A DNA stretch of 64,000 nt from Daphnia pulex (Eukaryota > Arthropoda > Branchiopoda > Diplostraca > Daphniidae), in NCBI RefSeq assembly GCF_021134715.1, contig NC_060017.1:1736001-1800000 (forward strand), given 5' to 3'. The notes beneath the pieces are model-generated. The model was not told where the DNA came from. It saw nothing but the letters and a program-made list of their open reading frames with translations, and searched no databases. Made by a program: the position numbers and the translations under genes. Below, piece by piece: positions 25,336 to 44,350 of the stretch; position 1 is the first letter of the stretch; each line of letters starts with the position of its first letter.

Positions 25336-28300
25336 ATGATGAAGATCACCGCCATCATATTCTGCACCTTGTCCGTTCTGGTGGCGAAAAGCGCCGCCGA
25401 CTCTGATCCGACAACGTTCCGCGAACCGGACGCTCCCATGAGTGACGACGCCGCGGTTGATCTCAGTGGCATCGCCCTCGGTAATGCCGATCCGGTACGT
25501 ATGATTTCTGATAATAAAACGGTTGCGTCACAATTTTTCGTTCCCGAGAAATTCGATTATTCCTAAGACGATTTTGATGTCTTCCCTCGTTTCGCTTTTA
25601 TTGGCGCAAAAAGTAGAAAAAAAAGAGAACGAACTCGAATGAACCGCCGTTTTGGGTTTGGTCCGTGGTCATTGCCCTCATTCATTTTAAATCAAGGTCG
25701 GAGAAAATAGGAAAGGTAGCGTACGTGCACAGGAATACAGTATTCAGTTTTACAAACCGTATGAGCTAAAAAAAAGGCCCGTTAAAAAATGATCCGACTC
25801 GGTTCATTGGATTATCCTGTCTCCGGTAAGTATTATCTGGAATTGATGTGCGTCAAAGTTTCTGTTTCAGGTAACATGAATGCTGCAAAGTCTAGCAAAA
25901 TTTTTTCCCTGGCTGGCGTAAGAGCGAATAAATAAAAGATACATGTATAGTCTATACGGGTTTTGTTGGTAAATGATTGAATATTTCTTGCCGGTAGGTT
26001 ACATGCATGGTATTATGTGCTTACGCACGTCGTGCAGCGTCACGTTTTTATATAGAGACACTGGAGGATAGAAACCGTGTTCCCTTTATATACAGGGATT
26101 GTATACCTTGCAGGTGCAGCCCACGCAGAAAGCGCCTTATACTGAAAAGCGATACTTTAAAAGCTTGTACGACAGCACAGGCCACAATGGCCGCCGAGAC
26201 TGCCTATGCAGACAGTGAGGGGCGTATACTTACAGTTAAAGATATTTGATTGTTTGTTTTTGTCACGAGAAAGGTCGCAGTATATTGCACTTGTTGTACA
26301 ATTCAGACGTTATGTAGGAGATGTGTAAAGGGTAGGAAAGTTTTCCGTTCACAAAATGTCGGCCAAATGTTGAATCTCACCTGAAAACAACTGTAATTCA
26401 TGTACTGTATTTTTCTTTTGGCAGGATAACGAAATACCTGGCGAACCTTTGACTCCAGCCGACTTCAATAACGCCAAAAAAGTCTGTAAGTTATTTACGC
26501 AATTTGGGTGACCAATTTCCTTATTCCCTTCAAATCGATCTTAAGGCTAAAATGCAACTATCAAAAGTCGCAGTCGCGTCGGTCCTTATTACGTACATAC
26601 ACAACTAACATATAGTATACGTAGTAAAGATTAGCGGAATCGAGTGTGGGGAGCATACTTATAATGTTTGCCCACAACCTTTGCCGATTTTTCCACTTGT
26701 CTTGTTCAGTTCTGTTGACATTAATGTGGTTTTTATCACAGCCATGGATCCACCTCCCCGTGACAAGTTGGGGGGCGATCCCATCGAGATTGCTGGGCTT
26801 TTCGAAGGTGATATTGCTGGCGTCTCGAGTGCGGACATGGCCATTGGCAAGTCCTTTAAGCTGGGCAAATCCGGGGCTAAAGTAAGCATTGTGTATTCTT
26901 ATACGCACAAAAATAGCATATTTATACCTATTGCTGAACCTGTCATATTCATATGCAACTCAAATTACACCAAACATCTTATTTGAATTGATCCAACTTG
27001 ACCTTTACCACTTTTTTCTTTTTTTTTGCCAGCCAATGGGCAAAAATGCCATTATTGACATGAATCTCCGCTGGCCTTCTAGTACCATTCCCTACGTTAT
27101 TTCGGCCTCCTTCGGTGAGTTAATCTTGACTCTTATCAGACCCAAAGTATAATACTCGAAGTAAGGAATTTCATTTACGAAATGCTGGCATCAATGGCAC
27201 GCCACTAGTCGCTATAGTTTCGGTCACACATGAATAACGCCATAAAGGTTAATGTGCATTCATCACGCCATTGTGACATTCGCTTTGAAGCTTCGACACA
27301 GTATTGCCAGCAACTAATACGAGATGCTATGATTATGGCTAGAAACCTGCTGGAGTTTCTATTTTCCGAACGAAAGCTCTTTTCGATTGAATGACTCATT
27401 TTAGTTGCGTGTCTGCTGAGCACTGTTAATATACGTGCGGCACGTCTATGTCCGTCTAATACTCTTCTTATAATTTGCATTATTCAAATGTCAAGCCATG
27501 AACGACCGGAGCGTGATCGCCAGAGCCATGCTCGAGTACCATAATAAAACCTGCATCCGATTCGTTCCACGGACCAACCAGCGTGACTACGTCCACATTA
27601 TGCCCGGATCAGGGTAAATATTTAATGTCAACACTGTTGAATACACACTTGTCATATTATGTATGGCTGGTCACAGGGGAGTGACGTGATGTGCAGCGTC
27701 GAATACGAGTGACGATATACTTAAATACGGTCTATAACTAAAACTTGATGCATGCTAATCTGATTATTTCCCATATTTAAATATCCGTAGGCGTGACTCT
27801 CGATCAACTGAATGAGATTTTATGGGGGGAATGACATTTTACATTCTTCCGCAAAAAAGGAATATAAAAAAGGAAACCCTTTTCTTTTCTTCTTCTGGTA
27901 GCAGCCTAATGAATAATGATGTAAAAAAATATAACTGTTCCAGTCAAGTTGCTATAGCGTCTCTTTGGCATTTAGGCTGTTACTCGATTAGGAGCGTGGG
28001 AGAGAAATATGTTGTCGGGGATTTTGAATCATCTTCGCGTTTGTATAGGGCGCTCGTGTATACAGCAGGAAGGATCGGTCCATCATTCAATCAGATTAAC
28101 CAACCCGTTGCGCCGTGACACAACTTTGTTCATAGGGCACACCCACTACAAGTGGCTTCTCGTTGGAGTTGAAGAGAAAATCAAATTGCGTGATTGCCGG
28201 ATATGGATGGTGTGTGTTCGTCCAGGGTATCCATGCATTTTCTTTGAACTGGGTGCCCTTGTCCAGTTGATTTGTATATACAGCCATTGATCATACGCAA

Positions 28301-28857
28301 TGGTTCTGTTTTATACTTTGCATATCCGCAGTCTCCCTATCTCTAATACAGTACGAGCGTGTCATTTTGACCTTTTCCCACCATTTGCTCTCACTTCTAA
28401 CTCAATAATAGATACGCTAGACGCTTTCCATAACTAATCGTCTGCTGCTGTTGTATAATCAAATTATTCGAGCAATTCCACCACTTAGCGAGCGGCCGCG
28501 GTTCGTTTTTGCGCTTCATTGTAATGGTTAAGTATATATCGCTCTACATATGTGATCCGTTTCGGTTTGTTGAAAATGAACAGGTGCAGCAGCAATGTCG
28601 GACGCACCGGTGGCGCTCAGCCCGTCTCCTTGGTAAGTGCTTCAGTCAGCTAAATTAGGCAGTACTCACGCGTGAGTTTTATCGCGCTTTCTGCTCGTGT
28701 GAAATCTCCTTTTGTTGCCATTTGCGCCATTTTGTCGTCAATCGCTGCCATCATTCACTGTTTTGTTGTACCATCAACAGGGAAGCGGTTGCGTCTACGT
28801 GGGCATCGTCATTCACGAACTGATGCACGCCGCCGGGTTCTGGGTAAGTAAATACGG

Positions 28858-28895
<38 letters not shown>

Positions 28896-31800
28896 GTGAT
28901 CAATATCTGCTGAGGGGCGAGTTATAGATACGCGATCTGAAGAAATATTGACTAGTTCTTTTTTATTGTACAACGTGACGATCAATTGGATGAATGTCTG
29001 TGTTATTTCCTCCGTGACCTTTGGACCCGCGTGACGATGAGCAGCACGAGCAGAGCAGAGGGGATCGTGACGAATTCATCACCATCAATTGGGACAATAT
29101 TATCGACGGTATGTTACGTCGATTGTTTCATCGATCTTGACTAAGAACTATTACCTTAGCATGTACGGAGGACTCTATGAACTCATACAACAGGAGAGAA
29201 TTGCATAATATGCGTTGCCATAGTTTTCACTAAAAATAGAAGAATAAGGACAATTAGGTATTTTCCGGAAGGAAACCAAATTGATTTTCAGCATGCATTC
29301 TTCAATTCAGCGCAGAGCAATACCTTAGTAAAAGATGGATACTTTTGGGGTTATAGATGCTCCATTCTCTTATACATCCTCTTAAATTGTTTTGTCGAAT
29401 TCAACGGAAACAACGTTTCCTTCTTCCTCTTTTGGGGGATTTGTGCCAAGCAACCTTATTCATAATTTTTTTCTAAAGGGAGGAACAATCATTATACTGT
29501 GTATACATATTAAATCTTTTTATATCTGAACGTCAACTCCTCTTTCTACTTCATCTGATGACAGGAATGGCCTACAACTTTCAAAAGTATAACCTGGACC
29601 GGATCCAATACCTCGGTGCACCGTACGACACAGGTTGTTACATAACAGCTTTTCTCTTCTCCATATAGAGTATATAGATATAAAAAGATTCCTTTCAATT
29701 CAATCTCCTTTCTGCCCAAACAGTGTTTTTTTTCCCTTCCATTTCCATTCTATCTTCTCCTACATAATCAGTTTCTATTATCTTCTTTCTTTTCTGTCAT
29801 CTTATTGTCATGATCGATGGCGGAAGAAGGCAGAAAAGTTTCCGTCGTCGTTTTCCCTATGAGGATTTCAATCGATAAGGCTAAACAACGCTGCGTTCCT
29901 TTTCTGTTCTCGTTTTCCGCACGAAACAGGTTCCGTTATGCACTACGACGCTTTCGCCTTCGCCAAGAACCGCGAACGTCCCACCATCATTACCAAGAAG
30001 CAAGGCACTGAGCTGGGACAGAGAAGAGGATTCAGTGACGTATGAAACTAATCAAATTATTATTAATATCCAATACGGTCATATGATATATATTGGTTAA
30101 AACCTTTTTTCATCTTGCCTAGCATCTTAAAGAACACCAGGACTCATTTTATAACTTTAATCAAAGGTTGACGTCATGAAGCTGAACAAACTTTACGAGT
30201 GCGGCAAAAACGGCGGAGTGTCGACGGTATCCACCACAATGGCCCCACTTGTGTCAACCGAATTGCCAGGTATGTCGAGACGATCCTGGCGACGATAAAA
30301 GTAAAATGTTATATGTTCAAGATGTCGTGAAAGCGGTTTAAATAGATGGTCGATTAACGGCCGACTGCAAATGAAAGCTTTCATAGAAAGCGCTTCTTTT
30401 CTTATATTTCATTATGGAAACTTCACCGCCAAATGGTAGCCTTCACTCAAGAGCGATAGACGATGATCTGCTGGCGTTAATGGGACGCTATAATGAGAAT
30501 ATTCGACAGGCAGTCGTTGATTTTTTTTTTATTCCTGCTTTTGAATTGATTTCTCACTTCGCACCTTCCGCTTAGAGCGAGAAAATATCGCAAAAGGAAA
30601 ATTAGTTGATAGTTAGGTCAGTTCCCTGACATTTCCATCTGCCTCTGATGTCTGATCCAAGTGTCGGATGCAGACTAAATAGAAAGCCCACAATTTTACC
30701 TTTACAAAAAAATATTTCACCTTAGTTAACTTACAATTCTTCAAAATCACCCCCCTTTTTTAGGTAAATGTGAAGACAGCCATAAGCATTGCAAAATCTG
30801 GTCGGCGACTGGCGAGTGTGACAAGAACAAAGCCTGGATGGTCAGTCACATAATAATTATTATTGCATCATTATTATTGCACCTTAATACATATGCCTTT
30901 TTTTTTCCTTTTCCAACCCTTTCAGAGCGTGAGCTGCCGAAAATCGTGTAAACTGTGCGGTAAGTCAGCCATCCAGTTAATATGGCAACGTATATGGCCC
31001 CATTTTTTACTGTAGCCTACTTCTTCAACTTTGAGCTGCTTGAAGTGCTGTCGACTGTCGTCGTGATAGAGTTTCTAATATAATCTGGCGAGGTCTCACT
31101 GTTATTCAAAGGTTCTCGACGCGAGTCGATCCAATTCAGATTTCAATTGCAGATTCTTTGGGATTCATTCCTATACCATTGTAGTCGATTGTAGTACCGA
31201 AATATGAATAGCCCAGCAGTCTGAGTCAATCATATACGGTAGCGATACGGATCGCGTTACGGGTTACAAAGAGTCGCGGTGTTTGTTTGGCCGGTACATT
31301 TTATGTTAAGCAGACGTGATAAGTAAACACGGTTCGTTTTGTTTGTGTTGACAGGAGTGGATTGCGACAACTTCAACGTCTACTGCGATCAATGGTAAAC
31401 ATCCCAAGTTCATTCCACCACCAGACGGGAAGGCTGCAGTGCTGCACGAAAAGAACGAGTTAGCTTCAGTCGAGACATGGGAAAACTCACTCGTGTTATT
31501 GGCTGTTACACTTCTCGCGTGCAATCGCTGTAGAACACATATACGACTTTCTGCTTTAATATTTACACTTGTTTCGATGCAGGGCCAAAACGGGCGAGTG
31601 TGACAAGAATGCCGACTACATGAAGCTTTACTGCAGTAAAAGCTGCAAATTCTGCGGATCAGGTATATAGGTCGTCTTTTATTTTTTATTTGTCGTTAAC
31701 TTGGAACTGCTTTAAAAAAAATCCTTTAAAAAATTCACTTAAATAATGGGTACCAAAGTGAAGTGGAGCTGTAGACACGGTAGAAAACTAGAACTAAGGT

Positions 31801-32629
31801 TTTTTTTTATAACTTGTATAATCAAGGAGAAACTTTAAACTCCCAGAGTTCCATCAACACCAAAGTTTTCTATCGTCAATGTAGCCGTACATTTATATCA
31901 AGGACTTTCTCTGCGATTTAGCCTATGGGGATTTTTTCTCAACTGCTAGGACGGAGGAAAAAGTATATGAATGCTAAGGGGGAAGTAAGAAAACTTTAAG
32001 AGTTACACTAGTTATAGCTTATATAACTCCTATCAGCTTCGAAGAATCTCAAACTCGGTACTCCAACTTCGAAACTGGTTAAACACGTCAAATCATGACA
32101 ATGGCAATTTTATATAAATTGTGACCCAACCTCCTTTCTTTACCTTGCCTTTTAACTAAGGACGACGTACTTATTCCGACTTATTCTTGTTTAACGAGGA
32201 ATGCAAAATGTCGTACTATATTCCCTAGAATAAGGCAAACTCTACTAGAAAACTCACTTGAAAGTTTCTTCATTTCCTTTACTGCTACCTGCGAAATGAC
32301 AGCTCATGTTATGTAATTTTCATCTGAACTGGATTAATGATCTGCTTAGACGACTCAATTTCGCTGCCAGCTATCCCCCCATAAAACTAAGTGTTTACGA
32401 CGCTACGTTTTGCGCACTAATGTAACGGTAACACGTCATGTGACTCTCTTTTTTTGTTTTGTTTATTTGTTTATTTATCGGCTGTAACTTCTACGTCAAT
32501 CCAGCAGCTTCCAGCGCGGCATGCGTCGACCATAATCGATACTGCGGAGCTTGGTCGGAGCGCGGCCAGTGCAAGGCCAATGCCGATTACATGAAGTTGA
32601 ACTGCAAGAAATCTTGTGGACTGTGTTAA
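25336..32629 (+). CDS. Secreted astacin-family zinc metalloprotease with three ShKT domains
   Basis: Extracellular endopeptidase of family M12A. Sixteen exons, all phases closing, 457 aa: 25336-25494, 26425-26485, 26742-26881, 27033-27114, 27496-27613, 28584-28632, 28781-28843, 29045-29108, 29565-29633, 29930-30039, 30167-30269, 30764-30840, 30926-30959, 31355-31394, 31583-31662, 32505-32629. Domain order: signal peptide (MMKITAIIFCTLSVLVAKSAA); propeptide with the inhibitory FEGD aspartate switch at residues 94-97; catalytic domain from about residue 125 (RWPSSTIPYVI); zinc motif HExxHxxGFxHExxR with ligands H215, H219, H225 and catalytic E216; Met-turn SVMHY (M272, Y274); Thr/Ser linker; three six-cysteine ShKT domains from C342 to C457. 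All catalytic residues are intact. ShKT tails are common in nematode and crustacean astacins. A digestive or matrix-processing role is inferred. The start could be either of two adjacent ATGs (25336, 25339). Confidence 0.95.
28859..28892. repeat. (CT)17 microsatellite in astacin intron
   Basis: Seventeen CT units begin 16 nt after the donor of the exon that carries the first half of the zinc-binding motif, and end in GCAG (28893-28896), forming a strong acceptor-like sequence that the gene model does not use. Confidence 0.9.
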
Positions 32630-33158
32630 CTTTTTCCTCCATGTTTGTATGGCACATACAACTGCTATTATTATATGCGCATAATCGGGTTGGTGTAGGG
32701 TACCGGGGCAAATTTTTTGACGGGATTCGTCGGTTTATTTGGATCTGTCTGTCTCCCACTCCCCCGCTCATGATATCTGGTCTACTGGTGCATTCAAAAG
32801 ATCGTGATCGATTCATACGTAAAATATCAAAATTCCCTGAAATTCTTAATGGTATATTCATGTCTTCTAGTTCTTGACGTATATGTAGACTGACGATGAT
32901 ACGCCGAAATCTATTAAAGATCAACAAACTTGGACGACAGACCTACAAATACTATAAGAAGGATTCGCTGGTCTGATGCTGAGACACATTTGAAACTTTT
33001 GATATTTTCGACTGTAGAGTCGTTCCATGAATTGGGATTGTGCGGTGATGGGGTTTGATCGATTATATAATACACATACACGAACACATAGATCATGAAG
33101 TTTCACTGAACTCGAATTAAAATATTGAAATTGAATTAAATAATGGGACGGAAATTCA

Positions 33159-33164
33159 AATAAA
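33159..33164 (+). terminator. Candidate poly(A) signal of the astacin gene
   Basis: AATAAA about 530 nt beyond the astacin stop codon, followed by another at 33181. An earlier ATTAAA at 32913 would give a shorter 3' UTR; sequence alone cannot decide. Confidence 0.35.
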
Positions 33165-33588
33165 GTTACGTATAAAATAAAATAAAACATAAAACCGGAT
33201 TTAAAAATCCTTCAGAATTTGGAATGTATTTGTCTTAACTGTCAGTTATCAAAACTAGTGACCGATCTACCCTTTCAGTTTTTTTACGGAGTATAACGTT
33301 CAATCCCAAGCTTCGGACTAGGAGGCCTTTGCAAGTCTCATTCTTTATTCATATAGGAAAGAGACCCACCAAGCGACTGGAAAATTTTCTTAATAAGAAC
33401 CGTTCAATCCTGAGATTTTCATCCGAGATAACTTTCATTTAAGGAAACCTTTAAGCAGATAAAAAGAAGAGAGCAGATTCAAAATAAAAAAAGCGGAGAT
33501 TCATTCGAAAAAATTTTTTTTTTAACTTTAAATCGATATTTAATTTCTTTTGGTTTCTTTTCCTAAAAAGTCAAAATGTCGAACGATT

Positions 33589-33601
33589 CCAGCAGATGGC
33601 G
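33589..33601 (+). promoter_or_regulatory. CTCF-like motif upstream of DNAJC12
   Basis: CCAGCAGATGGCG matches the first 13 positions of the conserved CTCF core CCASYAGRKGGCRS and departs at the next position (T for S). It lies about 165 bp before the J-protein ATG, between a secreted protease gene and a housekeeping block. Binding is inferred only. Confidence 0.35.
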
Positions 33602-33764
33602 TTTTATTACCATATAAACAATCACACAGTAGGCTACGACAGATACCATGACAACAAATACCTTTCCACAACTTCACAACTTCGGAGTTTAAATTCAGCA
33701 AAGAAAATTTGGTTGATTATTAAATTTCACTAATCGTCTTTATCTACTTATATACAGAAAACAC

Positions 33765-34469
33765 ATGAATTCGTTTACGTTTTCCGAGCGCCGTTTAGAA
33801 GATGATTATTATTGCGTATTGGGTTGCAAAGATTCTTCAAGTGTAAGAAATCAAGCTATATTTATCTTCATATGTATTATTTGATTATAAAACCATAAGC
33901 TTAATTTTTGCAACTTAGGCAGAACAAATCTTGATTGAGTATAAGCATAGAATATTACTTTGTCATCCAGATAAAAGTCAAGATGATACATTGACTGCCC
34001 AGTTTCAAAAACTTCAGGTGAATCTGATTCCATGAAACTTAATAGTGAAGTATAAGTAATGCCATTAGCACTCTTTATGTCTTAACAGGAAGCCAAAGAA
34101 GTACTGTGTGACCCAGATAAACGAAAAGATTATGACAGATGGAAAGCAAGTGGTATTGCAGTTACATACAAGCAGTGGGTAACAATGCAAAAAGGATTTG
34201 GTACTCCAGTAAGTCAATGAAATATATAATAGAGTACTATGATAATACATTTTTGTAAAAAAGAAGAAGAGAATAGCAAAAAATATAGTTTTACCAAAAT
34301 TATGCTGTAGGTTTTCCATTGGGCCACACCCAAGACTGATGGGAAAATGCTTGAATTCAACAGTGGTTGGGTGCCAACAAATCCCAGATCAAATGAAATA
34401 TTTCAACCAAGTGGTACAGCATACTCCAACAATTCCATTCTGAAAAAATTCAGAAACTATGAAATATGA
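33765..34469 (+). CDS. DNAJC12: DNAJC12-type J-domain co-chaperone
   Basis: Four exons, 33765-33842, 33919-34017, 34089-34208, 34311-34469; all junctions are phase 0; 151 aa. The J domain (about residues 12-80) has helix II, the HPDK signature that stimulates Hsp70 ATPase (LLCHPDKS), and helix III with QEAKEVLCDPDKRKDYD. The C-terminal half holds the family motifs VFHWA and NSGWVP, and the protein ends in KKFRNYEI, the conserved end of DNAJC12/JDP1 proteins. There is no signal peptide or membrane segment, so it is cytosolic. In mammals DNAJC12 acts with Hsc70 on aromatic amino acid hydroxylases; the same role here is inferred. Length matches the family. It converges on the VDAC gene with 469 nt between stop codons. 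Confidence 0.95.
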
Positions 34470-34938
34470 ATTAACACATGCCTAAAATTGATGTTAGCAT
34501 TTCTTATTTATTTATTGTTAGTATAAATGTACGTGTTGTCCACGAACACGCATTGGCCAATTGGAAAGCTTTTGTTTCTCATACAATATCAAATACTTGG
34601 AATTCAATCTATGTGACTATCGTGTATTCTCTTCAGGTAACGACATTTAAAAGATGCACTTTGCTTCTAAATATGGTGTTTAGTCAAACCCAATAAGGAA
34701 ACACAGGTGAATTAGGTAGTCAGTTTAATTGCTTCATCAACTTGGCCAGCTTTTAACACCAAGTAAGTAAAAATGGGCAGATGGGCGCAACCGTAAAGAG
34801 CTGACACAGTCGAACAGGCAAATTAATCACCTACTGAATACTACTGGAACGGATCTTTATTTTTCTAGGGTTTGCCAATGATTAAAGTTACATTTGAAAA
34901 GCTTGCACAATACGCAAAGCTAAAACACGATTTCTGAA
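34470..34938. other. Shared 3' spacer between convergent DNAJC12 and VDAC genes
   Basis: Must hold both 3' UTRs. The VDAC-sense AATAAA is at 34861-34856. The plus strand has only weak candidates (AATAAG near 34692; ATTAAA at 34881, beyond the VDAC signal), so the two transcripts may overlap. Confidence 0.5.
34856..34861 (-). terminator. Poly(A) signal AATAAA of the VDAC gene
   Basis: TTTATT on the plus strand, about 80 nt past the VDAC stop codon in the gene's direction. Confidence 0.5.
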
Positions 34939-36051
34939 TTAAGCTTCCAGTTCCAACGCCATGCCGATTTTATGTCCTCCCTGGTTGAAATTTTTCAAGT
35001 CAACCAACGACGATAGGGTAAGGGTAACACCTGAAAGGGAAAAAAAAATGCAAAGCGTGAGTAACGTAACTAAGAGCTCCATGATCAGGTTTTTGACATA
35101 CCTTGGCGAAGTTTCTGTTGGTAACCCAGACCAAGCTGAGAAACATTGTTGATCTTAGCGCGGACTGCACTGTCATTATCTAACTGGTACTTGCAGCCTA
35201 AGCCAAATCGGGTGGCATTCGAACCGGCGGTCCAAGAAAGTTGGACACCAGTTTCAAGATTTGGATTGACCTTTTGGTACAAGGCTCCTCCGAATTCTTG
35301 TCCATCGTTACTAAAGCAAGCGAGAAATCGTGAAATTATTCCTTATAAATAAGTTCCTCATCCAATAATTTGACTTACACATTGGTGTGGAGTGCAAAAT
35401 CTTTTGCGGCATAAGCAATGGAGAAATTGTTACGCGTCAATTGAGACTTGGACATGTCGAAGGACATTTGGTAACCAGCTAGCCAGCCCAAATATCCGCA
35501 AACTGCTGCACCATTGATGGTTGGTCCACCGTTGAGGTCAACATCAGCGTTCAAAGTGGCTGTGTCGTGTTTGTATTCGGCTTTGACGATTCCAGTTTTC
35601 TTGCTATTTGGTTGAAAGAAGTAAACATTTTAATTTACTTCCTCATAATAATGTATATATGTTACAAAATACCCAGTTTGGGGAGCAAAGGTAGAGTCAA
35701 AAGTAAGCTTCAGACCCTGGGCGATCTTGTCTTGGATGGCAATCTCAGTTCCAAGGGTATTGTCAGTGTTCCACTTCTCAGTGAAGGTCAAGCCTAATAA
35801 GCAATTATCTTATATTATAACTAGAACATTATAATTTTTGCTTAACTCATACCGTATTCTCCAATCTTGTATTTGGTCTCCAAGTTTCCGACCACTTTGC
35901 CACTATCAATGTTTGATGAACCACCCGTGGTGAATTCAACCCCATTTGAGGTCTTAGTTTTGCATTCAAGCTTCAGCAGGCTGAAGTGATAGCCTTTGCC
36001 AAATACGTCGCGGGATGATTTACCAAGGTCAGCATATACGGGAGGAGCCAT
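34939..36051 (-). CDS. VDAC: Voltage-dependent anion-selective channel (mitochondrial porin)
   Basis: Outer-mitochondrial-membrane beta-barrel for metabolites and ions. Exons: 36051-35853, 35793-35673, 35603-35379, 35310-35102, 35030-34939; all phases close; 281 aa, the usual length (about 280-285). The N-terminus [20 protein letters not shown] is the conserved amphipathic helix region that lies in the pore. Family landmarks include [15 protein letters not shown], the central GYLGW-type segment, [13 protein letters not shown] and the C-terminal [11 protein letters not shown], which carries the sorting beta-signal. An acceptor-like CATTAG about 20 nt before the ATG suggests a non-coding first exon further upstream (36.4-36.5 kb). 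No truncation or odd residues seen. Confidence 0.97.
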
Positions 36052-37863
36052 GACTGAGTGGAGGTATCTAATGGAATGGATGATAAATTAGACATATCAT
36101 TAAACACAGAAGCACATCTAACATAGATACTAAACCATAATTACTGTCCACCTTCTTATTCCCTTAGCAACAGTATTGTAGGTTTATATAGTATAGATAC
36201 ATAATACATGTACTAAGTCAGCCATTTTTTCCACGTTCCTCTCAACGAACCGGTTAAATCGAGTACGAGTACAATATGACAGAACCCCACAAACCCAACA
36301 AGCGAGTTTTCCCAAATTTGCCTTAAAACTACAAGTAAATTTTACTGGTAATTACAACATTAGAATAAAGTATTTACACAATCCATACCTAGATACTTGA
36401 GAGACAAAAACCAAGCTAACCTGCTTGAGAACTGGGAGACTGGAAGTAAGTTGCGATTTGGGAAAAGTCTGGATCGATTCCTTAAAGCAATACAGACGAT
36501 AACTAAATCGATATAATCGGGAGTCGATTTATAATCACGAGGGAGCGTGAGTTAACGCCCTCTGAATCGATTGCGCAAGCCGACGAAAAAATCCCAAAAT
36601 GTACAACGTGTTACATATCTCGAAAGTTCTTATCCGCCATATATTGTGCTCGGCCCATTACTAGTTTTCACTCGTATTTTATTGAATCGAGCAGATTTGA
36701 AGCTCAAATTTAGAAAATTGCAGTCTCAGCTACTTCGAAAACAAAATTTCGTATTTCATTTTTCATTCCCTTGTTTTTTATTAGAATTTCCTACCGTCAC
36801 GCGGTTCCCACACAAAACGACTGACTAGCTCATGGATGTAATTTTTTTGAATTTTTTTTCCAGTTGATAAAATAAAAGATTTGGACCGATCAAAATAGTT
36901 TGGAGTCGTGGTGACAACTGTATTTATTCATAATCATTTAGATGGGCTACAGACAAAGTAGAACATACCACAAGGAATGGGGGAGTGTTTAAGAAACAAC
37001 CAACTAATAGATAAGAGTAAACAGACAACGTTTTTTTGAATAATAAAACCACCAACGAAGGAGAAGGGTGAATAAGAGACAGCGAAGAATGTCTTGTGTA
37101 AGGGCGTGTATACAAGAAGAGGGGCAAACACAAGTGAGGATGAAAAAGGGATGGCCATACGTTCGCAACATCCAGAAAACGACCGCTTAATTCACTCCAG
37201 GAGGAAAAATTGTGAAGCCATGAATTTTATCGTCCCGCTCGATAAATAACCCAAACGATTTTCTCTTCCGATGATTCAACTTAAGCCCAAACAAGTGGAA
37301 TGAAAATGTACAAGTTACTAGAACTCGATCAAACCAGGTATGTGAAAAGTACCAAAAAGGTATGAAATTGCTGGTGGTAGAAAGTGACGTAAGCGGGCAG
37401 CGGAGAAGGGTGAAAAATCATCCACAAAACTGGTGGGCATCGCACTACTATGGTTTGGTTTTTTTTTCTCAGGACATGCGGATTCAGGGATTTTATAAGC
37501 ATCAGAATTACATTCACGAACAAAAAGAATCACCAATCAATCAGCTGAAACAGAAAAAAGAACGAAAAAAAAAAAAAAACACATTTAGCCCTAAATTAAA
37601 TGTTGGCTCTGATGGTTTCCGCCGACACTGACGGACAGATGAAGGCAGTTGGCTACTGCTACTTCGCTTAACCTGTGACCAACCAGTTGTTCTAAAACTA
37701 ACGTCGTAAATTTGTTGTCCGCACACTCCACGAATCTCTAACATAGTTTGCTGTTATATATCTTTCCTTGCTTCTAAAAAACACTTCGAAACGAACGTCA
37801 AAGAAAAGAACACAAACGCCGCGGACAAATACCGTGAAAAAATGACGCCAGTACTTCTCATCT
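36052..37863. other. VDAC 5' region and clathrin 3' UTR
   Basis: Left part (36052-36600) is the VDAC promoter/5' UTR side and includes a partial CTCF-like core near 36555-36567. The right part is the long clathrin 3' UTR with candidate poly(A) signal at 36928-36923. Open frames here look random. Confidence 0.5.
36923..36928 (-). terminator. Candidate poly(A) signal of clathrin heavy chain
   Basis: TTTATT on the plus strand; AATAAA in the clathrin direction, about 940 nt past the stop codon. I saw no closer AATAAA on that strand, implying a long 3' UTR. Confidence 0.4.

Positions 37864-44350
<6,487 letters not shown>

Larger units (their letters stand above)
32630..33764. other. Spacer between astacin and DNAJC12 genes
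   Basis: Holds the astacin 3' UTR (ATTAAA at 32913-32918, AATAAA at 33159-33164 and 33181-33186), then AT-rich DNA, a CTCF-like motif at 33589-33601 and the start-proximal region of the J-protein gene. No coding sequence seen. Confidence 0.6.
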
